A stretch of DNA of 64,000 bases from Chthonomonadia bacterium (GTDB taxonomy: Bacteria > Armatimonadota > HRBIN16), in NCBI GenBank assembly GCA_013314755.1, contig JABUFA010000010.1:42270-106269 (forward strand), written 5' to 3'. Numbering within the stretch: the stretch's first letter is position 1; each line of letters begins with the position of its first letter. Of the stretch, positions 27,783 to 36,387 are shown piece after piece. The position numbers and the translations under genes were made by a program. A model generated the notes under the pieces. That model saw only the letters and a list, made by a program, of their open reading frames with translations, searched no databases and was not told the DNA's origin.

Positions 27783-28502
27783 ATGGCAAACATTGACCTA
27801 AGTACCACTGTAGCGCAGCTGGTCATCGAGAAGCCGGCACGCGCCCGGGTCTTCGAACAGCTGGACATTGACTACTGCTGTGGTGGCAAGAAACCCCTTC
27901 GGCAGGCTTGCGAGGAGAAGGGAGTGAACGTGGACGAGGTGGTGCAGCGACTGCTACAGGTAGAAGAGAACAGCGAAGCCGAAGAGCGCGATTGGTCGCA
28001 GGCGACGCTCACCGAGCTGTGCGAGCACATCGTGCAGACGCACCACGAGTATCTGCGCCAGGAGCTGCCTCGTCTGAGCGAACTGGCACGCAAGGTGGCA
28101 GATGCCCATCGCGAACGACATCCCGAGTGGGACGAGGTGCGCGAGGTTTACGAGAGTCTGCGCTTTGAACTGCAACTGCACATGCAGAAAGAGGAGCACG
28201 TGCTGTTCCCCGCCATCATGCAGATGGAGCAGGCGAACGCCCCTCTGCGCTTCCACTTCGGCACGGTGGCGAACCCCATCCGCATGATGGAGTATGAGCA
28301 CGACAACGCGGCGGAAGCCCTGCGGAGGCTGCGTCATCTCACCAATGGATACACCCCTGCCGAGGATGCCTGTCCGACCACCCGCGCCCTGCTGGACTCG
28401 CTGCAGGCTCTGGAGAAGGACCTGTATCTGCACATCCACAAGGAGAACAACATCCTGCACCCGCGCGCTATCGCGCTGGAGGAGCAGCTCCTCAGGCGGT
28501 AG
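27783..28502 (+). CDS. ric: Iron-sulfur cluster repair di-iron protein (RIC/ScdA/YtfE)
   Basis: Cytoplasmic di-iron protein that repairs iron-sulfur clusters damaged by NO or oxidants, 239 residues. The N-terminal DUF542 domain has the CC motif (DIDYCCGGKKPL, about residues 28-39). The C-terminal hemerythrin-like domain supplies the iron ligands: HIVQTHHEYL, MQKEEHVLFPAI, MEYEHDNA and HIHKENNILHPRA. A good AGGAGG site precedes the ATG. Together with norZ and the Rrf2 regulator this is a complete NO detoxification and repair unit. Confidence 0.93.
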   Translation: MANIDLSTTVAQLVIEKPARARVFEQLDIDYCCGGKKPLRQACEEKGVNVDEVVQRLLQVEENSEAEERDWSQATLTELCEHIVQTHHEYLRQELPRLSELARKVADAHRERHPEWDEVREVYESLRFELQLHMQKEEHVLFPAIMQMEQANAPLRFHFGTVANPIRMMEYEHDNAAEALRRLRHLTNGYTPAEDACPTTRALLDSLQALEKDLYLHIHKENNILHPRAIALEEQLLRR

Positions 28503-28512
28503 CTGTTGTGTC

Positions 28513-28542
28513 CTGCAGGGGGCGCGGCTGCGCCCCCTGCAG
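28513..28542 (+). terminator. Terminator of the NO-stress operon
   Basis: CTGCAGGGGGCGC and GCGCCCCCTGCAG form a perfect 13-bp GC-rich stem with a GGCT loop, 10 bases after the ric stop. The following AAAACGTTCTC is not T-rich; the element also faces the convergent ybaK gene. Confidence 0.65.
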
Positions 28543-28598
28543 CAAAACGTTCTCAATCCAGGCAAGCCGCTTGCGTTTCTCGCTGCGAGAGTATCCTT

Positions 28599-29069
28599 TC
28601 ATTTCGCCGCCTGTGCGATGTTTGCGACCTTGGGCTGTACCAGCCGCTCGAAGTCCTGATAAGCCATCCGAATCACTTCGATATGGGAACCCGCGTTAAA
28701 GGCAATCTCCTCATCTTCGCACAGGCTGGCGTCGGCATACACCTCCATGCCGTAAAGGTTGCCGAAGGGCGGCATCGCGCCCGTCTCACACTCGGGGAAC
28801 AGGTACTGGAACTCCTGTTCGGTGGCGAGTTCGGCTTTCTGGGCGCCTGATGCCTGTTTGAGGGCATCCAGGTCCACTTTGCGGGTAGCGGGCAAAACCG
28901 CCATCGCCATCTTGCCGTCCAGCTTGACCACCACCGTCTTGGCGAACTCTTTACCGCGGATGTGGGTAGAGGCGGCGACCTCCTGGGCGGTGTAGGCGCG
29001 CGAGTGGGTGATGCTGATGTACTTCACGTTGTGGCTGTCCAGAAACTCTTTCAATTTTTGTGCAGGCAT
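28599..29069 (-). CDS. YbaK/EbsC-type aminoacyl-tRNA deacylase
   Basis: 156-residue editing enzyme that removes wrongly attached amino acids from tRNA, in this family typically Cys or Ala from tRNA-Pro. The conserved lysine region KEFAKTVVVKLDG and the GAMPPFGNL loop are both present. The start at 29069 (MPAQKLKEFLD) has a GGAGGTA site; the longer ORF in the track runs into the upstream repeat. Which mischarged tRNA it clears cannot be told from sequence. It is a stand-alone gene with its own promoter. Confidence 0.88.
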   Translation of the reverse strand: MPAQKLKEFLDSHNVKYISITHSRAYTAQEVAASTHIRGKEFAKTVVVKLDGKMAMAVLPATRKVDLDALKQASGAQKAELATEQEFQYLFPECETGAMPPFGNLYGMEVYADASLCEDEEIAFNAGSHIEVIRMAYQDFERLVQPKVANIAQAAK

Positions 29070-29106
29070 GGTCGTACCTCCTGTCCTGCAGGGTGCTGAC
29101 ATCAGT

Positions 29107-29135
29107 ATAGTAATATAAAAAGCCAAAACCGTCAA
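29107..29135 (-). promoter_or_regulatory. Promoter of the ybaK-like gene
   Basis: On the minus strand TTGACG (29135-29130) and TACTAT (29112-29107) are 17 bases apart, giving a start about 30 bases before the ATG. Confidence 0.55.
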
Positions 29136-29143
29136 GCCAGATT

Positions 29144-29375
29144 CCTCCCCGCCTGCGGGGAGGTCAGGTGGGGCTGTCCTGTTTGTCATTGGGCAACCAC
29201 AAGGGGGTGCCCCTACAAACAAGGTTCGCCCTCCAATTCGGCGGATAGGTCATCGTCTGGAGGGCGAGGCTCCTGCCGAGCCGTTTTGCCCTTTCCTTGT
29301 GGGAGAGGGTCAGGGTAAGGGCTTTCCAAGAGCATCGCCTCTCCCCGCGTCGGGGAGAGGTTGGGGGAGGGGTTA
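29144..29375. repeat. Palindromic repeat mosaic, copy 2
   Basis: Modules in order: C (CCTCCCC-N6-GGGGAGG, 29144-29163, with the GTCAGGTGGGGCTGTCC tail), D (GGGCAACCACAAGGGGGTGC, 29191-29216), a short A (29221-29235), inverted A (TGGAGGGCGAGGCTCCTGCC, 29258-29282), E (about 29289-29321) and B (29338-29360). The order C-D-A-inverted A-E is the same as in copy 1, so these modules move or duplicate as a block. The stretch between ybaK and the next gene contains nothing else. Confidence 0.85.
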
Positions 29376-29388
29376 GCCCACCAACTGA

Positions 29389-32300
29389 TTACCACGTAAT
29401 CTCCCAGACCACCACCCCATGCGCGGGGATGCTCATCCGGCGTTCAAAGCGAGAGGGCACTGCCTGCGTCTTTCCTGTATCCTCTGCTCCCGAAATCTCC
29501 TTCAACTGTACCTGCCTGCCAGTAACGCCGTACGCCGAAGGGTTGAATCGCATCGCTGCCGTCACCGGCTGGTCCGCGACATTGATGAAGAACAGCACCA
29601 GCCGTTTCTGTTCCCGGAGCTGCCACGCGCCGGTATACACAGCGGGCGCACTGACCCACCACTCGCCTTCCCACTGCCAGTCGGCGCGGACGGTGGGAAT
29701 GTTCCCCTGCAGCCTGGGGGGGCGTGCCATCTCACCGTAGGTGAAGAACTGCCGATACCGCCAGCGCAACTGCACCATCTGACGCAGGAAGCGCGCGCTG
29801 ACCTCTTCGCGCACGATGTTGGGGTCTATCCAGCCGATTTGCTCGCCGAACACCAGCTGCTGGGCGGACTTCATGCGCAGGGCAAGGTCTCTGGTGTCTC
29901 CCCCGCGGTAGGCACGCCCGAACATCTGTATCGCCTGCGAGTAGACGGCGGGAAAGACGGGAACCTGCCCCTCGTACTGCCAGTGCCACGTCAGGTAGCC
30001 GTCAAACCACGCGATGAACGGTTCGGCGTTGCACTCGGTGGTCAGGGCGCGGTCGGCGGGCATCTCCTGCCGAATCCGTTCCAGCATCTGCCAGTAGCCC
30101 TCGTTCCACCAGTGCCCACCGCCCAGCGGATGCCCGTGCGTGGGGTCAAAACAGAGCACCGGCGGCGCCGCGGCGACCTGATCAATGTACACCGCGTTCA
30201 CGCCGTACTCGCTGAAGAGGCGAAGTACTATCTCACGCACCTTGTTCTGCCATAATTCGGTCGTCGGGCACATGACCGCGAGGCGTACAGGACTGCCGTC
30301 CGCCTCCTTGCTCCCGTATATCTCGGTGTAGGGGGTTCCGTTTTCGTCTTTGGTGGCAGCGGGTTTCGCCACCGTACTGAACTGGAAGTCCTCCATGCCC
30401 CTGTCGCGCGTATCCCAGAGCCGACCGTTGATATAGGGCATGACGAACACGCCCGCCGCCTTTAGCCGCTGAACGCCCTCCCCAAAGCCCGGCTTGACGG
30501 GGAAGTAGTGCGGATAGTCGTTATCAAAAGGTATCTGGTGCCAGTAGTACCAGTGAAAGCCTATCGGCACGCCGCAGTATTTGGCGAACTCTTCCACCGG
30601 AGGCACCACCTCCTGCGCTCCACCGCTCGCCAGTGACCAGGCGGGCAGGTCGCGCATCCATTCGCGGAAGGTTTTCAGCGGGCGGGGAGCCGTCCATGCA
30701 CTCACATTCTGCAGGCGAGAGGAGGTGTTTGCTCCCCGGGGATACCATCGCGCCTCCCGAATCACCCACTGGCGGTAGATCCGCGCTGCGTCGTACCAGT
30801 CGCCACGCAGTAATTGCCACACCGCCTGCCCACTGAGGGTGAAAGAGTTGCCCGCTCTGCCCATGTTGGGCACAGGGATATCGAAGAGCAGATGTACACT
30901 GCGCTGGGCGGGCTGACCGCGCAAGCCAAGCTCTTTGGTGCTGCCCATGGGGTCGTGCAGGGCGAAGTACAAGCCCGTGGGGCGCGGAGACTCCGCATAC
31001 GCCGCCATGAACTGCATACTGCACCAGCCGTTCGGGTAGGTGCTGTGGTAGCTGAACTCGCGCCGCCATACGCCTTTCTGTATCTCGCCCGGACCGCGCG
31101 GGAACAGCACCGTTGCTTCCTCGCCCGGCTCCGCCACTGCCACCTGCGGGAAGGTAACCCGCCACAGACTCCACTGCTGACTCGTGTTCTGCACCTGCAG
31201 GTTCCAGCGGATGGCGTGCTGGCGGCTGTCGGTCTGCGCCTGTGCGGTAACGCTGAGACCGGCAAAGCGGGTGTCGCCGGGATTGCTCCACCTCAGTGTG
31301 AAGCCACTGCGTGACTTCTCTACCCTCACCTCCTGCCAGCCGTCCCCGGCGTGCAGGGCGGTCGTTTCCCGCGTCTGGGGGGCTCTCAGCGTCAGTGTGA
31401 AAAGGGGCGGATTGTCCCCAGCAAGCAGTTCGCGCTCGCGAAGCAGGTCGTACAGGCTCTGCAGGCGAATACCTCCGCTCGTTCGTTCAAGCACGATTCC
31501 CATGTCGCCAGCAGTAAACTGAAACCATCCTTCGGGCAGGTTCCCGGCAAGCATCCTTTCGACATCCGAAAATCTGCCCTGCGCTTCCAGGCGTTCCGCG
31601 AGGGCTAACGCCCACAGCCCCCTCTGGCGTTCGCGTCCCCGCAGGCGCAAGACCTTTTGTCGAAACGCCTCCATCCGCCCACGTAACGCTGGTGTAGTGA
31701 CCACCGACGCGACGTGAGGACCATACTGCCGGGACGCCTGCCGGATGGCTTGAACCGGGTCGTCCGCGGAACCAATCCACAGCCATGTGCTCACCTGCAG
31801 GTACGTGCTGTCCCAGCTCTGCCAGGTGGAGTGCAGGTAGGTGCCGTATGCGCCGCGGCCATCATGGATAATCAGGGGCTGTGCCCACATGCCGATGGCG
31901 TTCCGTCCGTCCAGCAGGGCGCCCCACCCGTCCAGTCGGACGCTTCCACCATCGGCGACCAGAGGCTCCTGCCGGAGCGGCTCGCCGCCCGCCCACCGGG
32001 TGAAGCTGGTATCGGGGAAGTTCAGCTCCAGAAAGTGGAATTCGTCCCAGGCGAAGGGCGTCTTCTGATGTATCCGCGCGGTCACGTAAGCCAGAGGCAA
32101 ACGCTTGAACACAAACCAGTGGTACACCGCTTCCGGCTCCGAAGGGGGACGCCTCCCTCCCTGCTGGCAGTAACGCGCCCGCACCCGCACAACGGTGCAA
32201 ATCTCACCATCCGACACCACCTCGGCGCGGGCGGAGGGGTCAAAGCGCAGATGGAAACTGCCCAGTTCGCGGTGATGCACCCTGTCGTTCCACACAAAGG

Positions 32301-32733
32301 TATCAAACCGCTTCCCGCTCCGGCGGAACAGGATGGCGGAAGGGTATCCCGCCTGTCGGCTGTCGGTAAAAAGCATCTCGAAGTGTTCGCTGGATACACT
32401 GGATGCGGGCTTGGAGGTGGAATCTGCTCTCTGCAGGCGCAACTGCATCTTCCAGTCGCCCGCGCCGGGCAGCTGCGCCACCAGCGTTCCCATAGCCCCA
32501 TCATCATCGGGCACAAACTGCACGGGGATGGGCTTCCCACCCGGGGTCACGAATGCGCTGAGTGCCATAGAACCTTTCGTCCTGATAAAAGGTTGAAGGT
32601 TCACGCGGGCAACTACCAGTCCATGCGAAGGGACACCACGAGCAATCCATATCGCCTCTTCTGCCGATACCGTCGTCATACCTGCCTCCATCAATATCCA
32701 CAGTGTGACCAGTGTGCGTACCATCCGTGTCAT
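29389..32733 (-). CDS. Secreted DUF6259-type glycoside-hydrolase-like protein
   Basis: 1114-residue exported protein. The ATG at 32733 has a GGAGGA site and opens a signal peptide (MTRMVRTLVTLWIL and onward, cut after VSA); earlier codons in the ORF are not coding. The N-terminal 650 residues look all-beta. Residues about 700-1000 look like a TIM barrel of the DUF6259 type, with GFHWYYWHQIPF, VFVMPYINGRLWD, AVYIDQVAAAP and ALTTECNAEPF, where the Asp and Glu are candidate catalytic acids. The C-terminal 100 residues are another beta domain. It likely degrades a complex glycan, but no substrate is known to me. Followed 130 bases upstream by a GH172-type gene on the same strand. Confidence 0.78.
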   Translation of the reverse strand: MTRMVRTLVTLWILMEAGMTTVSAEEAIWIARGVPSHGLVVARVNLQPFIRTKGSMALSAFVTPGGKPIPVQFVPDDDGAMGTLVAQLPGAGDWKMQLRLQRADSTSKPASSVSSEHFEMLFTDSRQAGYPSAILFRRSGKRFDTFVWNDRVHHRELGSFHLRFDPSARAEVVSDGEICTVVRVRARYCQQGGRRPPSEPEAVYHWFVFKRLPLAYVTARIHQKTPFAWDEFHFLELNFPDTSFTRWAGGEPLRQEPLVADGGSVRLDGWGALLDGRNAIGMWAQPLIIHDGRGAYGTYLHSTWQSWDSTYLQVSTWLWIGSADDPVQAIRQASRQYGPHVASVVTTPALRGRMEAFRQKVLRLRGRERQRGLWALALAERLEAQGRFSDVERMLAGNLPEGWFQFTAGDMGIVLERTSGGIRLQSLYDLLRERELLAGDNPPLFTLTLRAPQTRETTALHAGDGWQEVRVEKSRSGFTLRWSNPGDTRFAGLSVTAQAQTDSRQHAIRWNLQVQNTSQQWSLWRVTFPQVAVAEPGEEATVLFPRGPGEIQKGVWRREFSYHSTYPNGWCSMQFMAAYAESPRPTGLYFALHDPMGSTKELGLRGQPAQRSVHLLFDIPVPNMGRAGNSFTLSGQAVWQLLRGDWYDAARIYRQWVIREARWYPRGANTSSRLQNVSAWTAPRPLKTFREWMRDLPAWSLASGGAQEVVPPVEEFAKYCGVPIGFHWYYWHQIPFDNDYPHYFPVKPGFGEGVQRLKAAGVFVMPYINGRLWDTRDRGMEDFQFSTVAKPAATKDENGTPYTEIYGSKEADGSPVRLAVMCPTTELWQNKVREIVLRLFSEYGVNAVYIDQVAAAPPVLCFDPTHGHPLGGGHWWNEGYWQMLERIRQEMPADRALTTECNAEPFIAWFDGYLTWHWQYEGQVPVFPAVYSQAIQMFGRAYRGGDTRDLALRMKSAQQLVFGEQIGWIDPNIVREEVSARFLRQMVQLRWRYRQFFTYGEMARPPRLQGNIPTVRADWQWEGEWWVSAPAVYTGAWQLREQKRLVLFFINVADQPVTAAMRFNPSAYGVTGRQVQLKEISGAEDTGKTQAVPSRFERRMSIPAHGVVVWEITW

Positions 32734-32863
32734 GAGTGTTTCCTCCGATCGGCTTTCCGCAAGGTTCCGCACAGAATGGCAAAACACCCTCCCAGAGCAT
32801 CTTCCTCTCTGGTATTCGGGACAGGGCAGGGGAGTCCTTCCCGGAAGGGTCGCCCCGCCCCGC

Positions 32864-34396
32864 CTACCGTTCCACACGAAACTGGACAAACGAGACGACG
32901 GCGTTCGCGCCCTCCTTCAGGTTTTCCATCACCACTGGGATGACGCCTGCCCCTGTGTCATCCGGTGTTATCTGCACCTCTATCCATCTGCCCGCCTGAA
33001 AGCCTTCAAAGACTCCCACCTCTCTTTCCCCGACGGTTATCTTCTGCTTTCGTCCGCCGGCGAAGTTATCCGGGTCTATGATGAAGAGCCTCAGCGTTCC
33101 CTTCGTCTGCCTGGGGCACAGGATGTCCAATCTCAACTGTTTCCATCCTGCCCAGCAGTGATTGATTTCGCCCTGCCAGAGAACCGGCGAGTGAAACGAG
33201 TAGCCTTCCCTCCACCGATAGTCCCAGCCCTCCTCCACGAACTCGACGTCTCCACCGGGATGACCACAGCGCAGGCTCAGAGTTATTCCCTCCGCCCTGT
33301 ACCTCTGGGCTACTTTCTCCTTTTCCGCAATCTGAGCGGCATCGGGAGAGGGCAGGCGAAGCGCATAGGCGGGCAGAGGCGGAATCGGTAAATGCGGTTC
33401 GGTTTGATACCAGTAGACGGTTGTGGAAAACTCCAGCGTGTGCGCAGGCTGGGAGAACATCTGCCTGAAGCTCGGATGTTCGTTCTTACCAAAACCGATA
33501 GCTACCTTCAGCGACCTGGTGAACGAGACCCGGTCGTCTATCAGGAACTTGTAGGCAAACGCGCCGGTCTTGTAGTAAAGGTGCCAGCCTCTGTACAGGA
33601 ATAGGCTCTTCTCTTCGGGGAAACCCCACGAAAAGCCGAAGCCATCTTCCATGCCCTGCCACTCGATGGACGGTTCGTTCTCACCGTCGATGTAAAACTT
33701 CACGTTCTGGTCAACCGGATATCCAACGCCCCCGGGAGACACGCCCCGCACCGTCACATTCAATCCCACCAGGTGTCCTCTGCCTTCCGCCTCCAGGGCG
33801 ATATAGTCCCTTCTGCCGAGAAGTATCTTTTCCTGCTTCCAACCAGCATGGAAGTACAGGGCGTCGCGCGGCAAAGACTTCACGGAGCGCCACATCGCGT
33901 AGAAATAGCAGGGAGCGTAAGAGTGAATCGCCTCCTCCGGGATGTGTTCGTCATCGAAGTGCAGAACAATGCGCGCGGACTTCCTGAAGGGCATCGGAAA
34001 GTAAGCGTTCCATCCCCGCTTCTTATCCACCAGCACGGTATCTAACTCCTCCATCGTGCCATTTGGGTCGCAGAAGAAGTCCACGAGGGGCACATTAACG
34101 CTGGGTTCCTTCTCTCCATCCCAGTAGATGCGCATTACCACACTTCTGTCCATCTTCATCCTCTCGGGGAGGGCGAAGTGGAGCATCGTGATGATGCCCG
34201 GTCCCTTCAAATCGGCGATAACGACCTCTCTTCGGGTAAACCGTTTGTCTTCGGGGTTTTCCCACCAGAGGGCGTTGACTGCCTTCGTTTCGCCGGGAAT
34301 GGGTGAGAAGAGGGAAGAGATGTCGGGGGAGCGCAGCTCCTGACCGAAGGAAAGCGAAGCGAACAGCAGAAGCAGGAAGGGTACTGCCTTTCGCAT
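32864..34396 (-). CDS. Secreted GH172-family (DUF2961) protein
   Basis: 510-residue exported enzyme. The start at 34396 gives a signal peptide (MRKAVPFLLLLFASLSFG) and a GAGGTGAT site. Residues about 25-360 are the DUF2961 domain, now classified as glycoside hydrolase family 172, whose known members cleave fructofuranosides or D-arabinofuranosides: KAVNALWWENPEDKRFTRRE, GPGIITMLHFALP, LVDFFCDPNGT. The remaining 130 residues form a second beta domain, probably for binding. It has one promoter-distal neighbour, the DUF6259 protein, and the two are likely used on the same polysaccharide. The exact substrate cannot be read. Confidence 0.85.
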   Translation of the reverse strand: MRKAVPFLLLLFASLSFGQELRSPDISSLFSPIPGETKAVNALWWENPEDKRFTRREVVIADLKGPGIITMLHFALPERMKMDRSVVMRIYWDGEKEPSVNVPLVDFFCDPNGTMEELDTVLVDKKRGWNAYFPMPFRKSARIVLHFDDEHIPEEAIHSYAPCYFYAMWRSVKSLPRDALYFHAGWKQEKILLGRRDYIALEAEGRGHLVGLNVTVRGVSPGGVGYPVDQNVKFYIDGENEPSIEWQGMEDGFGFSWGFPEEKSLFLYRGWHLYYKTGAFAYKFLIDDRVSFTRSLKVAIGFGKNEHPSFRQMFSQPAHTLEFSTTVYWYQTEPHLPIPPLPAYALRLPSPDAAQIAEKEKVAQRYRAEGITLSLRCGHPGGDVEFVEEGWDYRWREGYSFHSPVLWQGEINHCWAGWKQLRLDILCPRQTKGTLRLFIIDPDNFAGGRKQKITVGEREVGVFEGFQAGRWIEVQITPDDTGAGVIPVVMENLKEGANAVVSFVQFRVER

Positions 34397-34483
34397 GGTT
34401 ATCACCTCTTGTTGGGTCTTGCTTTTTCGCCCCCCATTATACGCCATTCCTGCAAAAAAGCCGCGATTTTGAACGCTTAGCCC

Positions 34484-34535
34484 AAAAAAGCTGTCTACCT
34501 CGCTCCTGTACAAACCGAATCGGAGGTAGACAGCT
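34484..34535 (-). terminator. Rho-independent terminator after the YdjC gene
   Basis: On the minus strand AGCTGTCTACCTC and GAGGTAGACAGCT form a perfect 13-bp stem with a 21-base loop, followed by a run of six T. It separates the YdjC gene from the GH172 gene, so those are probably separate transcripts. Confidence 0.8.
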
Positions 34536-34563
34536 CAGCCGTGACAAAAACGCAGCGCCTCTG

Positions 34564-35451
34564 CTACGAAGCGCGGCGTCCTTTGCGCTGAAGGTCGCGG
34601 ATTACGCGCCAGCCAATCAGCTTCACGTCCTGCTCCTTCAGAATGCGCCGAACCTCCGCGTCAGTGGTGAACAGCCGAAACTCCTCCGCGCGGTCTTTCC
34701 ACGAGCCGGCGATATGCTGCATCTCTTCGGTGGGCAGGGCAGGGTGGATATACAGCTCCGTCACGCCCGGCTTTAGCTCGCGGAGCATCCGCTTCCAGTA
34801 CTGAGCCACGCTTTCGCCCGGCTTGCGACCGCCGTGTATCAGGTAATCGGGAAACAGGATGCCCTGGTCCAGCACCTTCTGGCGCATATCGGGATAGCCG
34901 AACTGTGCCAGCAGCTCCTGTGAACCCATGCGCACCGGCAGATTGAACTCCTTCGCCAGCGGCACGTATACCTCGTAGAAGTATTTGTCGCTGTACTGCA
35001 GGGTCCCCATGTGCGAGTCCAGATGAGTGATGTCGATGCCGTTGTCTATTGCCATCTGTATCTGGGCGCGTGCTTCAATCATCGCCTGTTCAGGGGTGGC
35101 ATGCGCGTACACCTCCGGCACGTCGCTCCACAGGTAACCCTTCGGGTCAATCAGCCCTTTCAACTTGCACCGGTCGCCCACAGGACCCCACCGATAATAC
35201 TTCCACTCACTGGTGTGGGTCAGGTGGATGCCGAAGTCGGCTTTGGGGTGCGTGCGGGCATACTCGGCGATGTGCAAGAACCACGGGCACGGAACCATGA
35301 TGGAGCCGGTGGTAATCAACCCTTTCTCCATGCCCTGAATTGTCGCCTGATTGGCCGCATAGCTCATGCCCACATCGTCGGCGTTCACAATCAGCACTTT
35401 GTCCGTTGGCTTAAAGCCCAGTTTGACAGCAAGCGTCTCTGCCTGTGCCAT
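34564..35451 (-). CDS. YdjC/ChbG-type carbohydrate deacetylase
   Basis: 295-residue cytoplasmic metal-dependent deacetylase-like protein. VNADDVGMS near residue 23 carries the catalytic and metal-binding aspartates; FGIHLTHTSEW and LDSHMGTL supply the metal histidines; YIHPALPTEEM is the late histidine motif. Relatives remove acetyl groups from chitobiose or other oligosaccharides. The neighbouring cupin gene ends 16 bases upstream, so they are co-transcribed. The substrate is not known. Confidence 0.88.
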   Translation of the reverse strand: MAQAETLAVKLGFKPTDKVLIVNADDVGMSYAANQATIQGMEKGLITTGSIMVPCPWFLHIAEYARTHPKADFGIHLTHTSEWKYYRWGPVGDRCKLKGLIDPKGYLWSDVPEVYAHATPEQAMIEARAQIQMAIDNGIDITHLDSHMGTLQYSDKYFYEVYVPLAKEFNLPVRMGSQELLAQFGYPDMRQKVLDQGILFPDYLIHGGRKPGESVAQYWKRMLRELKPGVTELYIHPALPTEEMQHIAGSWKDRAEEFRLFTTDAEVRRILKEQDVKLIGWRVIRDLQRKGRRAS

Positions 35452-35467
35452 GTTGAACCTCCCTCCG

Positions 35468-35821
35468 TTATCGGCAACAGGGTTGTTGAACGGGAATCAT
35501 GCACAGCAATCGCAGGGGGTCCTGCCCGGTGTTGACGAAAGTGTGCAGTTCATCGGGTGGCACAAAGATTGCATCTCCCGCCCGGAAGGGGTGTACCTCG
35601 TTTTGCCCGCGCAGTTCGCCTTCTCCGCTCAGGATGAACACCTCGTGCTCCCAGGGATGCTGATGCAGGGGAGTATTGCCGCCGGGAGCAATTTCGAACA
35701 GACGCATGGCGAAGGTCGGTGCGCCGTCGCGGTCGGTGATCAGCTCCTTGATACTGGCTCCGCGTGCCCCTTCAGTGGTGACGGGTTGAAACGCTACCTC
35801 AGACGATGGTATCACTTTCAT
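35468..35821 (-). CDS. Cupin-domain protein
   Basis: 117-residue single-domain cupin starting at ATG 35821 with a GGGAGG site. The metal-binding pattern is well kept: HQHPWEHEVFIL with G-E-G (motif 1) and PPDELHTFVN (motif 2), so it most likely binds a metal. Such small cupins include sugar isomerases and dioxygenase-like enzymes; the exact role is unknown. Sits directly before the YdjC deacetylase, which hints at a role in the same sugar pathway. Confidence 0.8.
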   Translation of the reverse strand: MKVIPSSEVAFQPVTTEGARGASIKELITDRDGAPTFAMRLFEIAPGGNTPLHQHPWEHEVFILSGEGELRGQNEVHPFRAGDAIFVPPDELHTFVNTGQDPLRLLCMIPVQQPCCR

Positions 35822-35852
35822 CTTCGTTGCCTCCCAGCAGAGATTTCGATAC

Positions 35853-35884
35853 AAAAAACGGCTCCTCCTGCAGAGGAAGAGCCG
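35853..35884 (-). terminator. Rho-independent terminator after the P-II-like gene
   Basis: On the minus strand CGGCTCTTCCT and AGGAGGAGCCG form an 11-bp stem (one G-T pair) with a CTGC loop, followed by six T. It lies between the P-II-like gene and the cupin gene, so the former is a single-gene transcript or partly attenuates the cupin-ydjC pair. Confidence 0.8.
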
Positions 35885-35902
35885 CTGGCTTGCGCAAGGG
35901 GG

Positions 35903-36199
35903 CTACAGCAGGATTTCTGCAGGCATGGCGAACACGCGAAGAGCCGGCTTGCGCCGCTCCTCAAAACTATCCACCATCTGTTTCAGCTTCTCGGTAACCT
36001 GTTGCGCCATGTCCTCCGACATCACGCTCAGGAAGACGGTGTTCTGTCCGGGCATGATGGGCGAGCCCAATCGTCTGCCTGTTTCGCCCACGCCCGACAC
36101 CCCCGAGTAGCGCGTGTAACCGGGCACGTGCACCTCATCAAGCACCTTGACCACCCGGTAGTCAATGCCCGTCTCGCACACAATCATAAGCATCTTCAT
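35903..36199 (-). CDS. P-II-like small protein (PG0541-like)
   Basis: 98-residue protein with a ferredoxin-like alpha/beta pattern of the P-II signalling superfamily. The opening MKMLMIVCETGIDYRVVKVLDE, the central PGYTRYSGVSGVG and the end LRVFAMPAEILL match the group often annotated as PG0541 transporter-associated protein. Members usually sit beside RND-type efflux genes; here no transporter is adjacent. It may regulate a transporter or respond to a metal or nucleotide. The ligand is unknown. Confidence 0.7.
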   Translation of the reverse strand: MKMLMIVCETGIDYRVVKVLDEVHVPGYTRYSGVSGVGETGRRLGSPIMPGQNTVFLSVMSEDMAQQVTEKLKQMVDSFEERRKPALRVFAMPAEILL

Positions 36200-36310
36200 G
36201 GCGCCATCCTCCTCTCGAAACCTTACCCTGCGAGCACGGAAAGAAGTATCGGCAATAGATGCTATCCATATTGAATCCTATCACCAACAGCGGAGGTTGT
36301 CAACAACAGC

Positions 36311-36340
36311 TTGCAGGTCAACCCCTGCTTATGGTATACT
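36311..36340 (+). promoter_or_regulatory. Promoter of miaA-hfq
   Basis: TTGCAG (36311-36316) and TATACT (36335-36340) are 18 bases apart, with a TGG extension before the -10 box. It would give a leader of about 40 bases before miaA. Confidence 0.55.
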
Positions 36341-36387
36341 GGGTTGCGCAAAAGTGTTGTACCTTGTCAAGTTGCAAGACGGAGCCA

